A stretch of 64,000 nt of DNA from RYN-230 sp963837515 (GCA_963837515.1 CAWINT010000002.1:1054001-1118000), one strand, 5' to 3'. Shown: positions 8,233 through 16,425, counted from the stretch's first letter. The notes: generated by a model not told the origin, from the sequence alone. Numbers and translations are program-made.

Positions 8233-8960
8233 ATAGCTCTGCTAGCCCGGGGGGACGACCCCCCGGAGCCCCCCGCCTCTCGCTCCCTGGGCGGGACACG
8301 CCTTCGGCGCGCCCCCCCTCGCGACCGAGACCCCGGGTCGCGGTGCTCGACTATGGCAGCGGCAATATCCGTTCGGCGGAACGAGCGTTGCAGCGGGCCG
8401 GGGCGGATGCGTTCGTGACCGCGGAGGCCGGTCCGGCGCAGGAGGCGGACGGGCTGGTGGTGCCCGGGGTCGGGGCGTTCGCGGCGTGCATGGCGGGGCT
8501 GCGCGCGGTGCGCGGCGACGCGGTGATCGACCGGCGGCTGGCCGGCGGCCGGCCGGTGCTCGGCATCTGCGTGGGCATGCAGGTGCTGTTCACCGAGGGC
8601 GTCGAGCACGGCCAGCGGACCCCCGGCTGCGGCCAGTGGCCCGGCACGGTCGAGCAGCTGAAGGCGCCGGTGCTCCCGCACATGGGCTGGAACACCGTGG
8701 ACGCCGCCCCCGGATCGCGGCTGCTGGCCGGGATCGGCCCCGCTGAACGGTTCTACTTCGTGCACTCCTACGCGGCCCGGGCGCTGCCCATGAAGCCGTC
8801 GCCGCGGATGACGCTGCCGCTGGTCAGCTGGACGACACACGGCGAGCCGTTCATCGCGGTGGTGGAGAACGGCCCGCTGTGCGCGACCCAGTTCCACCCC
8901 GAGAAGTCCGGTGACGCGGGCGCCGCGCTGCTGGCGAACTGGCTGGAGATGGTGCGATGA
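8229..8960 (+). CDS. hisH: Imidazole glycerol phosphate synthase, glutaminase subunit
   Basis: This class-I glutamine amidotransferase supplies ammonia to HisF. The core begins at RVAVLDYGSGNIRS and has the nucleophile Cys in GICVGMQ and the His-Glu pair in QFHPEKSG. The GTG at 8229 overlaps the hisB stop (GTGA), matching the coupling seen elsewhere in this operon. That start gives a 37-residue N-terminal extension encoded by a copy of the dispersed palindromic element (reading SPGGRPPGAPR). An internal start at about 8341 (GTC GCG GTG) would give a normal-length protein but has no ribosome site. The stop overlaps priA (ATGA at 8957-8960). Confidence 0.93.
   Translation: MNSSASPGGRPPGAPRLSLPGRDTPSARPPSRPRPRVAVLDYGSGNIRSAERALQRAGADAFVTAEAGPAQEADGLVVPGVGAFAACMAGLRAVRGDAVIDRRLAGGRPVLGICVGMQVLFTEGVEHGQRTPGCGQWPGTVEQLKAPVLPHMGWNTVDAAPGSRLLAGIGPAERFYFVHSYAARALPMKPSPRMTLPLVSWTTHGEPFIAVVENGPLCATQFHPEKSGDAGAALLANWLEMVR
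8246..8325 (+). repeat. Dispersed palindromic element, copy at the start of hisH
   Basis: The core CCCGGGGGGACGACCCCCC starts at 8246, continues GGAGCCCCCCGC and then degenerates through CTTCGGCGCGCCCCCCCTCGC to about 8325. Core and follow-on match the units of the array at 45868-46543 in the same orientation. It is read in frame as the N-terminal extension of HisH. Confidence 0.8.
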
Positions 8961-9688
8961 CCCCCCCCGAACTGGTGCTGCTGCCTGCGGTGGACGTGGC
9001 CGGCGGCCAGGCGGTCCGGCTGGTGCAGGGTGCGGCCGGCAGCGAGACCAGCTACGGCGACCCGGTCGCCGCCGCGCTGGCGTGGCAGGCGGCGGGTGCC
9101 CAGTGGGTGCACCTGGTCAACCTGGACGCCGCGTTCGGCCGCGGCTCCAACGCGGATCTGCTCGCCGAGGTGGTCGGCAAGCTGGACATCGCGGTGGAGC
9201 TGTCCGGCGGCATCCGCGGCGACGAGTCGCTGGCCGCCGCCCTCGGCACCGGCTGCGCCCGGGTCAACATCGGCACGGCGGCGCTGGAGCACCCGGACTG
9301 GGTGCGGGCGGCCATCGCCAGGCACGGCGATCAGATCGCGGTCGGGCTGGACGTCCGCGGCACCCGGCTGGCCGCGCGGGGCTGGACCCGCGAAGGCGGC
9401 GAGCTGGATGCGGCGCTGGACCGGCTGGAGGCGGACGGCTGCGCTCGGTTCGTGGTCACCGACATCACCAAGGACGGCACCCTCCGCGGGCCCAACCTGG
9501 ACCTGCTGCGGGACGTCTGCGCCCGCACGTCGCGCCCGGTGGTGGCCAGCGGCGGCGTCTCCAGCCTGGCCGACCTGCGCGCCATCGCGTCGCTGGTCTC
9601 GCTGGGGGTGGAGGGCGCGATCGTCGGCAAGGCGCTGTACGCGGGGGCGTTCACGCTGGAGCAGGCGCTCGCGGCGGTGGCCGGATGA
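8957..9688 (+). CDS. priA: Bifunctional phosphoribosyl isomerase (HisA and TrpF activities)
   Basis: A 243-residue (beta/alpha)8 barrel that isomerises ProFAR in histidine synthesis and, in actinobacteria, also phosphoribosyl-anthranilate in tryptophan synthesis. The first catalytic Asp is in LLPAVDVAGGQAV, the second in VVTDITKDGTLRGPN near residue 173, with phosphate-binding glycine motifs VELSGGIRG and VASGGVSS. No trpF is present near the trp genes in this window, consistent with a dual-function PriA. The ATG overlaps the hisH stop. It ends 16 bp before the RidA-like gene. Confidence 0.93.
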   Translation: MTPPELVLLPAVDVAGGQAVRLVQGAAGSETSYGDPVAAALAWQAAGAQWVHLVNLDAAFGRGSNADLLAEVVGKLDIAVELSGGIRGDESLAAALGTGCARVNIGTAALEHPDWVRAAIARHGDQIAVGLDVRGTRLAARGWTREGGELDAALDRLEADGCARFVVTDITKDGTLRGPNLDLLRDVCARTSRPVVASGGVSSLADLRAIASLVSLGVEGAIVGKALYAGAFTLEQALAAVAG

Positions 9689-9704
9689 GCGGGCGGGAGG
9701 CGCG

Positions 9705-10097
9705 GTGACCCGGAAGATCTCCACCGGTACCGCGTGGGAGCCGGTGGTCGGGTACAGCCGGGCGGTGGCCGCCGGGGACTTCGTGTTCGTCTCCGGCTGC
9801 ACCCCGGTGGACGGGGCGGAGGTCGTGCACGAGGGCGACGCCCACGCGCAGACCGCCCGCGCGCTGCGCAACGTGGCCGCCGCGCTGGACCGGCTCGGCC
9901 TGGGCCTGGCCGACGTGGTGCGGACCCGGCTCTACGTGACCGACATCTCCCGCTGGGCGGAGTACGGGCGGGCGCACGGCGCGGTGTTCGGGGACGTCAT
10001 GCCCGCGACCTCCATGGTTCAGGTGGCCGCCCTCATCGACCCGCGGATGCTGGTCGAGGTCGAAGCGGTCGCCTACCGGCCCGGAATCGGGTCGTGA
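9705..10097 (+). CDS. RidA/YjgF-family protein
   Basis: A 130-residue Rid-family protein; archetypal RidA is a trimeric enamine/imine deaminase that destroys 2-aminoacrylate. The family pattern is visible as GDFVFVSGCTPVDG, then VVRTRLYVTDI, and the C-terminal LVEVEAVAY. The catalytic Arg of archetypal RidA (VARLPKD-type motif) is not present: the aligned segment reads VAALIDPR, with Ala at that place, so imine deaminase activity is doubtful. GTG 9705 was chosen because GGGAGG lies just upstream. A RidA-like gene between priA and hisF is common in actinobacteria. Confidence 0.85.
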   Translation: MTRKISTGTAWEPVVGYSRAVAAGDFVFVSGCTPVDGAEVVHEGDAHAQTARALRNVAAALDRLGLGLADVVRTRLYVTDISRWAEYGRAHGAVFGDVMPATSMVQVAALIDPRMLVEVEAVAYRPGIGS

Positions 10098-10143
10098 TGT
10101 TGACTTTGGTGCTGTTCCAGCGACACCTAAGTCAACATCACGA
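10092..10143. repeat. 15-bp perfect inverted repeat between ridA-like gene and hisF
   Basis: TCGTGATGTTGACTT (10092-10106) pairs perfectly with the arm at 10129-10143, with further partial pairing inside (GGTGCTG against AGCGACACC). The 52-bp element is clearly less GC-rich than its surroundings. It begins inside the last codons of the preceding gene and ends 25 bp before hisF. Confidence 0.8.
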
Positions 10144-10167
10144 AGCTGGGGCCGCCTGGGAGGTGCC

Positions 10168-10951
10168 GTGAGCGTCGCGGTGCGGGTCATCCCGTGCCTG
10201 GACGTGGACGCCGGGCGGGTCGTCAAGGGGGTCAACTTCCGGGACCTGCGGGACGCGGGCGACCCGGTGGAACTGGCCGCGGCCTACGACGCCGAGGGGG
10301 CCGACGAGCTGGTCTTCCTGGACATCACCGCGTCCAGCGGCGGCCGGGACACCATGATCGAGGTGGTGCAGCGGACCGCCGACCAGGTCTTCATCCCGCT
10401 CACCGTCGGCGGCGGGGTGCGCAGCGTGGCTGACATGGACCGGCTGCTGCGGGCCGGTGCGGACAAGGTGTCACTGAACACCGCGGCCATCGCCCGGCCG
10501 GACCTGCTGGCCGAGGCGGCCCGCCGGTTCGGCGCGCAGTGCGTGGTCCTGTCCGTCAACGCGCGGCGGGTGGGCGGGGGGTTCCGGGGGGTCGTCCCCC
10601 CGGGCCAGCAGAGCACGTCATTCGAGGTCACCACGCATGGGGGGCGGCGGGGGACCGGGATCGACGCGGTGTGGTGGGCGCAGCACGGGGCGGAGCTGGG
10701 CGCCGGTGAGATCCTGCTCAACTCGATGGACGCCGACGGCACCAAGGCCGGCTTCGACCTGGAGCTGATCCGGGCGGTGCGGGCCGTGGTGGACGTGCCG
10801 GTGATCGCCAGCGGTGGTGCCGGTGCGCCGGCCCACTTCGCCCCGGCCGTGGCGGCCGGCGCGGACGCCGTGCTGGCGGCCAGCGTGTTCCACTTCGGCC
10901 AGCTGCGCATCGCCGAGGTCAAGGCCGCGCTGCGGGCGGCCGGCTGCCCGG

Positions 10952-10959
<8 letters not shown>
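10168..10959 (+). CDS. hisF: Imidazole glycerol phosphate synthase, cyclase subunit, with element insertion and a D-to-N change
   Basis: HisF closes the imidazole ring using ammonia from HisH, releasing IGP and AICAR. The 263-residue barrel has the first catalytic Asp (Asp12, in VIPCLDVD), VKGVNF, GGGVRSVAD, LLNSMDADGTK and ASGGAGAP. Two oddities stand out. The second catalytic Asp (Asp130 in the Thermotoga enzyme, normally in a VDARR-type motif) is Asn131 here, in LSVNARR. Directly after it, residues about 135-150 (GGGFRGVVPPGQQSTS) are encoded by a reverse-oriented copy of the dispersed palindromic element, in a loop that is variable in the family. GTG 10168 follows GGGAGG. The 3' end overlaps the convergent ppgK by 8 bp. 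Confidence 0.93.
10571..10608 (-). repeat. Dispersed palindromic element, copy inside hisF
   Basis: Reverse-oriented core GGGGGGTCGTCCCCCCGGG (10586-10604) preceded by GGCGGGGGGTTCC, the reverse complement of the array unit CCCGGGGGGACGACCCCCC plus GGAnCCCCCCG. It is read in frame by HisF as RGVVPPGQ, the same peptide that the array encodes in one of its reverse frames. Confidence 0.8.
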
Positions 10960-11707
<748 letters not shown>

Positions 11708-11900
11708 TGCACCTCTCCGTTCCGGCCCATCCCATCCGGCGCGGTCCCGCGCCATGAGCCAGTTCCATGGTGCGCCTCCAGCCTGCGGCAGGCGACTGCC
11801 CGGTGGTTCATATTTCCCCGTCAGGGGATGTATTCCTGCATTGGCGCGACGGTCCCGGGCCGTTCAGCCGCACGTCACCGGCCAGCGTTTGACTGCCGGG

Positions 11901-13052
11901 GTGTCGGTGATCGTCGTCGGCGGGGGCGTCCCGGGGCTGATGCACGCGCTGGAGGCGCGGCGCCACGGCCACGATGTCCTGCACCTGGAGCGCGAACTCG
12001 CGCCGCGCGGGGCCAGCGTGCGGAACTTCGGCCTGGTCTGGGTCAGCGGCCGGGCCGGCGGGGCCGAGCTGGACCTGGGCCGCCGGGCCCGGGCCCGCTG
12101 GGCGCAGCTCGCCGCGGAGGTCCCCGCCATCGGGTTCCGCCCGGCCGGGTCGCTCACACTGGCCGCCGGCGACGCGGAGCTGCGGCTGCTCAAGGAGGCC
12201 GCGACCCGTCCCGACGCCGCGCTGCGCGGCTTCGAGCGGCTGGACCCGGCCGGGGTGCGGCTGGTCAATCCGGCGCTGTGCGGTGAATTCACCGGCGGTC
12301 TGCTCGGCCGGCTGGACGCCATCGTCGAGCCACGGGCGGTCCCGCCGGCGCTGCGCGAGTACCTGCGGGCGGGCGGCACCGCCGCGGCCGGGTACACGTG
12401 GCTGCCCGGCCATGAGGCCGTGGCCGTGGCGCCGCACGCGGTCCGCGACCACACCGGGACGTGGCACCGGGCGGACCTGGTGGTGCTGTGCACCGGGGCC
12501 GCCCACACGGGGCTGGCCGGCCCGTACCTGGCCGCCCGGCCGCGGCCCCCGGTCCGCCGGGTCCGGCTGCAGATGATGCAGACCGCGCCCTTGGCGCGCA
12601 CGCTGACCACCTCGGTGGCCGACGGGGACTCGCTGCGCTACTACCCGGCCTACGACCTGCCGGGCCGGGCCCTGCTGCCGCCCCAGCCGGCCGTGGCCGA
12701 GGCGGCGGCTGCCCAGCTCCTGCTGGCCCAGCGGCTGGACGGCAGCCTGACCATCGGGGACACGCACGAGTACGCCGAGCCGTTCCCCTTCGACGTGGAG
12801 GAGACGGCCTACGAGCACCTGCTGGCCCGGGCCGCGCGGCTGCTCGGCCCCCCGCTGCCGCCGGTGCGCCGCCGCTGGGCCGGTGTGTACAGCCAGGCCT
12901 GCGGGGAGGACCTGTACCACCGCTCGGCGGTGGCCCCCGGGGTGCTCCTGGTCACCGGCCTGGGCGGGTGCGGCATGACCTGCTCCCCGGCGATCGCCGA
13001 GGACACCTTCGCCGTCGGCGCCGGTGACGGCGCCGGGACGGCCGCCCCCTGA
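11901..13052 (+). CDS. FAD-dependent oxidoreductase, HpnW/TIGR03364 type
   Basis: A 383-residue DAO-fold flavoenzyme. The FAD dinucleotide motif is VIVVGGGVPGLMHALEARR at the N-terminus, followed by a basic/acidic strand end and RNFGLVWVSGR; a second FAD contact is GLGGCGMTCSPAIAEDT at the C-terminus. This architecture plus the next gene, a PhnX-like HAD hydrolase, matches the actinobacterial pair in which the oxidoreductase is thought to release an aldehyde from an aminoalkylphosphonate or related compound. Substrate is inferred from neighbours only. The start is GTG 11901 (TTG 11889 is possible); the two genes are 20 bp apart and probably cotranscribed. Confidence 0.75.
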   Translation: MSVIVVGGGVPGLMHALEARRHGHDVLHLERELAPRGASVRNFGLVWVSGRAGGAELDLGRRARARWAQLAAEVPAIGFRPAGSLTLAAGDAELRLLKEAATRPDAALRGFERLDPAGVRLVNPALCGEFTGGLLGRLDAIVEPRAVPPALREYLRAGGTAAAGYTWLPGHEAVAVAPHAVRDHTGTWHRADLVVLCTGAAHTGLAGPYLAARPRPPVRRVRLQMMQTAPLARTLTTSVADGDSLRYYPAYDLPGRALLPPQPAVAEAAAAQLLLAQRLDGSLTIGDTHEYAEPFPFDVEETAYEHLLARAARLLGPPLPPVRRRWAGVYSQACGEDLYHRSAVAPGVLLVTGLGGCGMTCSPAIAEDTFAVGAGDGAGTAAP

Positions 13053-13072
13053 GGCCGCGGGAAAGAGGCCCG

Positions 13073-13753
13073 ATGACCACCATCACCATCGCCTGCCTGG
13101 ATATGGCCGGGACCACGGTCGCCGACGACGGCAGCGTGCTGGCCGCGTTCGAGGCCGCGCTGCGCCGGTTCGGCCCCGCCGCGGGCACCCCGGCCTACCG
13201 GGCGGCCATGCGGACCGTGCACGAGACGATGGGTCAGTCGAAGATCGACGTGTTCCGGGCGATCCTCGGCGACGAGGCCACCGCCTGGCAGGCCAACGAG
13301 GTGTTCGAGGAACGCTACGCCGACGCCGTCGCGGCGGGCCAGGTGACCGCGCTGCCGGGGGCGGCCGAGACCATCACCCGGCTGTCCGCGGCGGGAATCC
13401 AGGTCTGCCTGCTCACTGGGTTCTCCCCGGCCACCCGGGACACGATTATCGACATGCTCGGCTGGCCGCCGCTCATCGACCTGGCGCTGTCCCCGGCCGA
13501 CGCCGGCCGCGGCCGTCCGTGGCCGGATCTCCCGCTCACCGCGCTGCTCCGCCTCGGCGGCGGCTCGGTCAGCGAACTGGCTGTGGTCGGCGACACGCCC
13601 AGCGACGTCGAGTCCGGACGCCGGGCCGGAGCCGGGCTGGTCGCCGGGGTCCTCACCGGCCGCGCCACCCGCGACGAGCTGGAAGCAGCCAAAGCCCCGC
13701 ACCTGCTCGACACCGTGGCCGACCTGCTGCCCCTGGCCGGGGTGACCGGCTAG
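13073..13753 (+). CDS. Phosphonatase-like HAD hydrolase (TIGR03351 type)
   Basis: A 226-residue HAD-superfamily hydrolase related to phosphonoacetaldehyde hydrolase PhnX. Motif I is CLDMAGTTV, the phosphonatase form of DxxGT. The cap carries MGQSKIDVFRA, which keeps the Lys position used by PhnX for Schiff-base formation. LLTGFSPATRD supplies motif II and VVGDTPSDVESG motif IV. ATG 13073 follows GGGAAAGAGG. The gene lies 20 bp after the flavoenzyme gene, and together they suggest turnover of a phosphonate-like substrate. Substrate specificity cannot be read from the sequence. Confidence 0.85.
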   Translation: MTTITIACLDMAGTTVADDGSVLAAFEAALRRFGPAAGTPAYRAAMRTVHETMGQSKIDVFRAILGDEATAWQANEVFEERYADAVAAGQVTALPGAAETITRLSAAGIQVCLLTGFSPATRDTIIDMLGWPPLIDLALSPADAGRGRPWPDLPLTALLRLGGGSVSELAVVGDTPSDVESGRRAGAGLVAGVLTGRATRDELEAAKAPHLLDTVADLLPLAGVTG

Positions 13754-13905
13754 GCCCGGCGCCCCGTCACCAGCACCGCGGTGTCGGCCACGCTGACCTG
13801 GACCGAGGCGCCGGGGGTGGTGGCCGCCGCGACCGCGCTCGGCTGGTCCACCTCGCGGCCCTTTCCCCGGTGAAGGGTGCGGATCTGCGCAGCGAACAGT
13901 TGGTG
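13750..13905 (-). pseudogene. Remnant of an ABC transporter ATPase C-terminus (TOBE-like)
   Basis: Reading leftward, one frame gives GREVDQPSAVAAATTPGASV followed by QVSVADTAVLVTGRRA and a TAG at 13750-13752. The pattern of a short basic stretch, a beta-strand with PGASVQVSV and a terminal AVLV resembles the TOBE end of polyamine/phosphonate-type ABC ATPases. Such transporters often accompany the HpnW/PhnX-like pair. No nucleotide-binding domain remains; upstream the frame runs into the stop of the next gene at 13942. I infer a truncated transporter gene. The evidence is a short stretch only. Confidence 0.4.
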
Positions 13906-13941
13906 TGACGTCCGGTTCCGGCGGGTCGTCCTCCCCGGATA

Positions 13942-14592
13942 TCAGAGCCGCCAATGGGCGTCGGTGAGCCGGCGGACCGCGGCTTCGCTGCCGTCCAGCC
14001 GGACCTGGGCGGCCCCGGTCCGGCCGAGCGCCCACAAGGTCAGTTCCGCCGGGCTGCCGGTCACCGTGACCACCGGGGTGCGCGCCTTGGCGGTGATCCG
14101 CAGCCGCCCGCCGCTCGGGTCGGTCAGGTCGTCCCGGGCCAGTTCCACCCCGACGGGGGCCTTGCGCAGCACCCGCCGGGCCATGTACAGCTGCCCCCAC
14201 AGTGCCTCGGCCAGCGCGGGGGAGATCTTCCGCTCCGCCCACCCCGGCGTCCCCCGGCGCACGTCTTCGTGGTGCACGAAGAACTCGATCAGGTTGGCCC
14301 GCTCGTCCACCCCGGGCAGGGCGAAAGGAGACAGCCGCGGCGGGCCGTTGCGTATCGAGGTGACCAGCCCGGTAAAGGAGGTGCGCTGGGTCAGGGTGCG
14401 CTGCACCCGCTGGGTGTAGCCGGCCAGCGGGCCGCCCAGGATGCCCAGGGCGGCGTCCGGGCGGCGTTCCCGCAGCACCAGATGAGCAGCAAGGTCACGG
14501 GTGGTCCATCCCTCGCATAGCGTGGGCGCATCCGGGCCGGTCTGGTCGAGCAGCGCACACAGTGAAAGGCGCTCATCGCGGGCGAGGGTCAT
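13942..14592 (-). CDS. TIGR03085 family protein (DinB/maleylpyruvate-isomerase-like fold)
   Basis: A 216-residue protein of the mycothiol-dependent maleylpyruvate isomerase-like group. Family markers are the N-terminal RDERLSLCALL, LCEGWTTRDLAAHLVLRERR with a metal-type His, and the central IEFFVHHEDVRR, whose His residues complete a DinB-like metal site. The C-terminal domain contains VTVTGSPAELTLWALGR, similar to SCP2-like ends. Homologues are regularly found beside hisI in actinobacteria. I chose the ATG at 14590-14592 (MTLARDERLS); a longer frame upstream has no similarity. Function unknown; it is divergent from hisI with a 89-bp gap. Confidence 0.8.
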   Translation of the reverse strand: MTLARDERLSLCALLDQTGPDAPTLCEGWTTRDLAAHLVLRERRPDAALGILGGPLAGYTQRVQRTLTQRTSFTGLVTSIRNGPPRLSPFALPGVDERANLIEFFVHHEDVRRGTPGWAERKISPALAEALWGQLYMARRVLRKAPVGVELARDDLTDPSGGRLRITAKARTPVVTVTGSPAELTLWALGRTGAAQVRLDGSEAAVRRLTDAHWRL

Positions 14593-14681
14593 CCCGCGAT
14601 GGTAGCTACCCGCGCCCGGCAGCGGAATGGGCCGGGGCCGCCCGCCCTGTGCCCACTGGGAGGGCTGGGAGAATCCACGGC

Positions 14682-15062
14682 ATGGACACACGAGTGAGCG
14701 GTCCGCGGGCCCCGTCCGCGCTCGACCCGCAGATCGCCGCGCGGCTCAAGCGCGACGCGGCCGGCCTGGTCGCGGCCGTCGCGCAGCAGTACGACACGGG
14801 TGAAGTGCTCATGGTCGGCTGGATGGACGACGAGGCGCTGCACCGGACGCTGACCACCGGGCGGTGCACCTACTGGTCGCGCAGCCGCCAGGAGTACTGG
14901 GTCAAGGGAGACACCTCCGGGCACGTCCAGCACGTCAAGTCGGTGGCGCTCGACTGCGACGGCGACACCGTGCTGGTGAAAGTCAACCAGACCGGCGGAG
15001 CCTGCCACACCGGCGACCGGACCTGCTTCGACGCGGCCCCGCTGCCGGTGGTGCGCGGGTGA
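14682..15062 (+). CDS. hisI: Phosphoribosyl-AMP cyclohydrolase
   Basis: The 126-residue zinc enzyme opens the adenine ring of PR-AMP in the third step of histidine synthesis. The motif VLMVGWMDDEALHRTL, the TYWSRSRQEYW substrate loop, the VALDCDGDTVL metal site and the paired cysteines in GGACHTGDRTCF are all intact. It stands apart from the main his cluster, as in Streptomyces. Its TGA overlaps the next start as GTGA (15059-15062). ATG 14682 begins MDTRVSGPRAP, preceded by GAGAATCCACGGC. There is no hisE fusion. Confidence 0.95.
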   Translation: MDTRVSGPRAPSALDPQIAARLKRDAAGLVAAVAQQYDTGEVLMVGWMDDEALHRTLTTGRCTYWSRSRQEYWVKGDTSGHVQHVKSVALDCDGDTVLVKVNQTGGACHTGDRTCFDAAPLPVVRG

Positions 15063-15772
15063 CGAGGACGCCGCGCCGGGAGTACCTGACCGCGCTGCTG
15101 CTCGGCGCCGTCGGTGCGGCGATCGTGCTCCTCGCGGCCCGGCAGGAGTGGGGCCGGGTCGTGACGGTCGAGCCGCGCCCGCTGCCGTCGGTTTCCCTGG
15201 CGGTGCGCGGCCAGGACGTGCTGCCCGCCGCGGGCGCGCTCGGCCTGGCCACGCTGGCCGGCCTCGCGGCCGTGCTGGCCACCCGGCGGCTGGCCCGCCG
15301 GGCCGTCGGCGGGCTGCTCGTGGTGTTCGGTGCGGCCATCATCGCCGTGGCCGGGCCGCCGCTGACCACGGCGCAGCTCCGTGCGGCGGCCAGCCACCCG
15401 GCCGCCGCGGTGCCCGGCAGCACCGCGGGCGGCGGCAGCCAGATGACCGGCCTGCCCAGCCACGTCGTGCTGGCCGCCTTTCCCTGGCGCTGGGCCACCG
15501 TGCTGGGCGCCGCCCTGGTCGTCGCGGCGGGGTTGCTGGTGGCCCGGCGCGGCGCCAGCTGGCCGGTGATGTCCAGCCGGTACGAGCAACCGTCCGCCCG
15601 GCGGGCCTCCGGGGCCGCCCGGCCCGGCGGGGGAGCGGCCGGCGCCGCCGGGGCCGCGGCCGACCCGGCGGTGTTGTGGGAGTCGCTGAATCAGGGCGTC
15701 GACCCCACCGATCCCGGCGGACCAGGACAATCCGCGAGCCGGGGACTGCCGCGCGGTGGTCCGGACGTCTAA
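15059..15772 (+). CDS. Trp-region associated membrane protein (TIGR02234 type)
   Basis: A 237-residue membrane protein with four spans: about residues 10-28, 50-70, 75-98 and 145-165. The arrangement, with a periplasmic loop between spans three and four and a Gly/Ala-rich soluble tail, matches the conserved hypothetical protein found in actinobacterial trp operons. The segment SSRYEQPS after the last span and the tail motif LWESLNQGVDPT are typical of the family. The start is GTG 15059, overlapping the hisI stop. In relatives trpE often stands between hisI and this gene; here nothing separates them. Function unknown. Confidence 0.85.
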   Translation: MTRTPRREYLTALLLGAVGAAIVLLAARQEWGRVVTVEPRPLPSVSLAVRGQDVLPAAGALGLATLAGLAAVLATRRLARRAVGGLLVVFGAAIIAVAGPPLTTAQLRAAASHPAAAVPGSTAGGGSQMTGLPSHVVLAAFPWRWATVLGAALVVAAGLLVARRGASWPVMSSRYEQPSARRASGAARPGGGAAGAAGAAADPAVLWESLNQGVDPTDPGGPGQSASRGLPRGGPDV

Positions 15773-15798
15773 GCTGACGCTGACGTCAGGAGGTGTGG

Positions 15799-16224
15799 AT
15801 GGCCGGGCCGGAATCGCAGCGCGAAGCACCGTGCGACCGCCCGGACAGCCTGATCCGGCTGGTCACCAGGCTGGTCACGTCGCAGGCCGCGGTGGCCGGG
15901 GCCATCGGGCTGTTCTTCACCCGCCGCCAGCTGGCCACCGTCCTGGTCACCCTGGCCATCGTGCTCGTGCTGTGCGGGCTGGCGGTGCTGGCGCGTACCG
16001 GGAGCCACGCCGCCTGGGTCGCCGCGCTCAGCGTGGAAGGGACGTTCGTCCTGGTGGGCCTGCTGCGCTTCGTGACCACCAGGTATGTCGGCGGGACCTT
16101 GTTCGCCATGATCACGGTCGGCGTGCTGATCCATCCCGCCGTGGCCCGCGCGTTCGCCTCCGGGCCGCAGCCTGGGCCCGAGGCACTGGGCGACAACCCG
16201 CTGGGCGAGCCCGGGAGCGGCTGA
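15799..16224 (+). CDS. Small hypothetical membrane protein
   Basis: A 141-residue protein with four hydrophobic stretches (about residues 32-45, 48-68, 75-93 and 97-117) and Pro/Gly-rich ends. I do not recognise the family. ATG 15799 is chosen because AGGAGG ends 5 nt upstream; the alternative GTG at 15793 would overlap that ribosome site. The gene ends inside the first unit of the 24-bp tandem repeat. It lies between the TIGR02234-type gene and trpC, where relatives also carry small membrane proteins, so a link with the trp operon is possible but unproven. Confidence 0.6.
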   Translation: MAGPESQREAPCDRPDSLIRLVTRLVTSQAAVAGAIGLFFTRRQLATVLVTLAIVLVLCGLAVLARTGSHAAWVAALSVEGTFVLVGLLRFVTTRYVGGTLFAMITVGVLIHPAVARAFASGPQPGPEALGDNPLGEPGSG

Positions 16225-16289
16225 GCGGCAACCGCTGGGCGCGGCTGAGCGGCAACCGCTGGGCGCGGCTGGGCGGCAACCGCTGGGCG
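16218..16289. repeat. 24-bp tandem repeat, three units
   Basis: Three head-to-tail units of a 24-bp sequence (starting CGGCTGAGCGGCAACCGC) begin at 16218, 16242 and 16266. Units one and two are identical and unit three differs by A to G at the seventh base. The first unit includes the stop codon of the preceding gene. The remaining gap to trpC at 16426 holds a TACGAT box (16380-16385). Confidence 0.85.
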
Positions 16290-16425
16290 GCCCTGCGCGG
16301 GGCGGCGCGGCGCGGCCGCGGCCGCGCTGGCCCGGGCCCTGCCACGGAGGGCGGCGCTTGCCGAGCGGAGCAGCCTCGCTACGATCGGGGCGCAAGGAAT
16401 CCAACCCGAGGGGACAGCGAACCGC

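Noticed and set aside
13915..13945. Another palindromic-element copy (CGGGTCGTCCTCCCCGG)
   Set aside because: The similarity is limited to a few bases of the core with no hairpin and no follow-on sequence.
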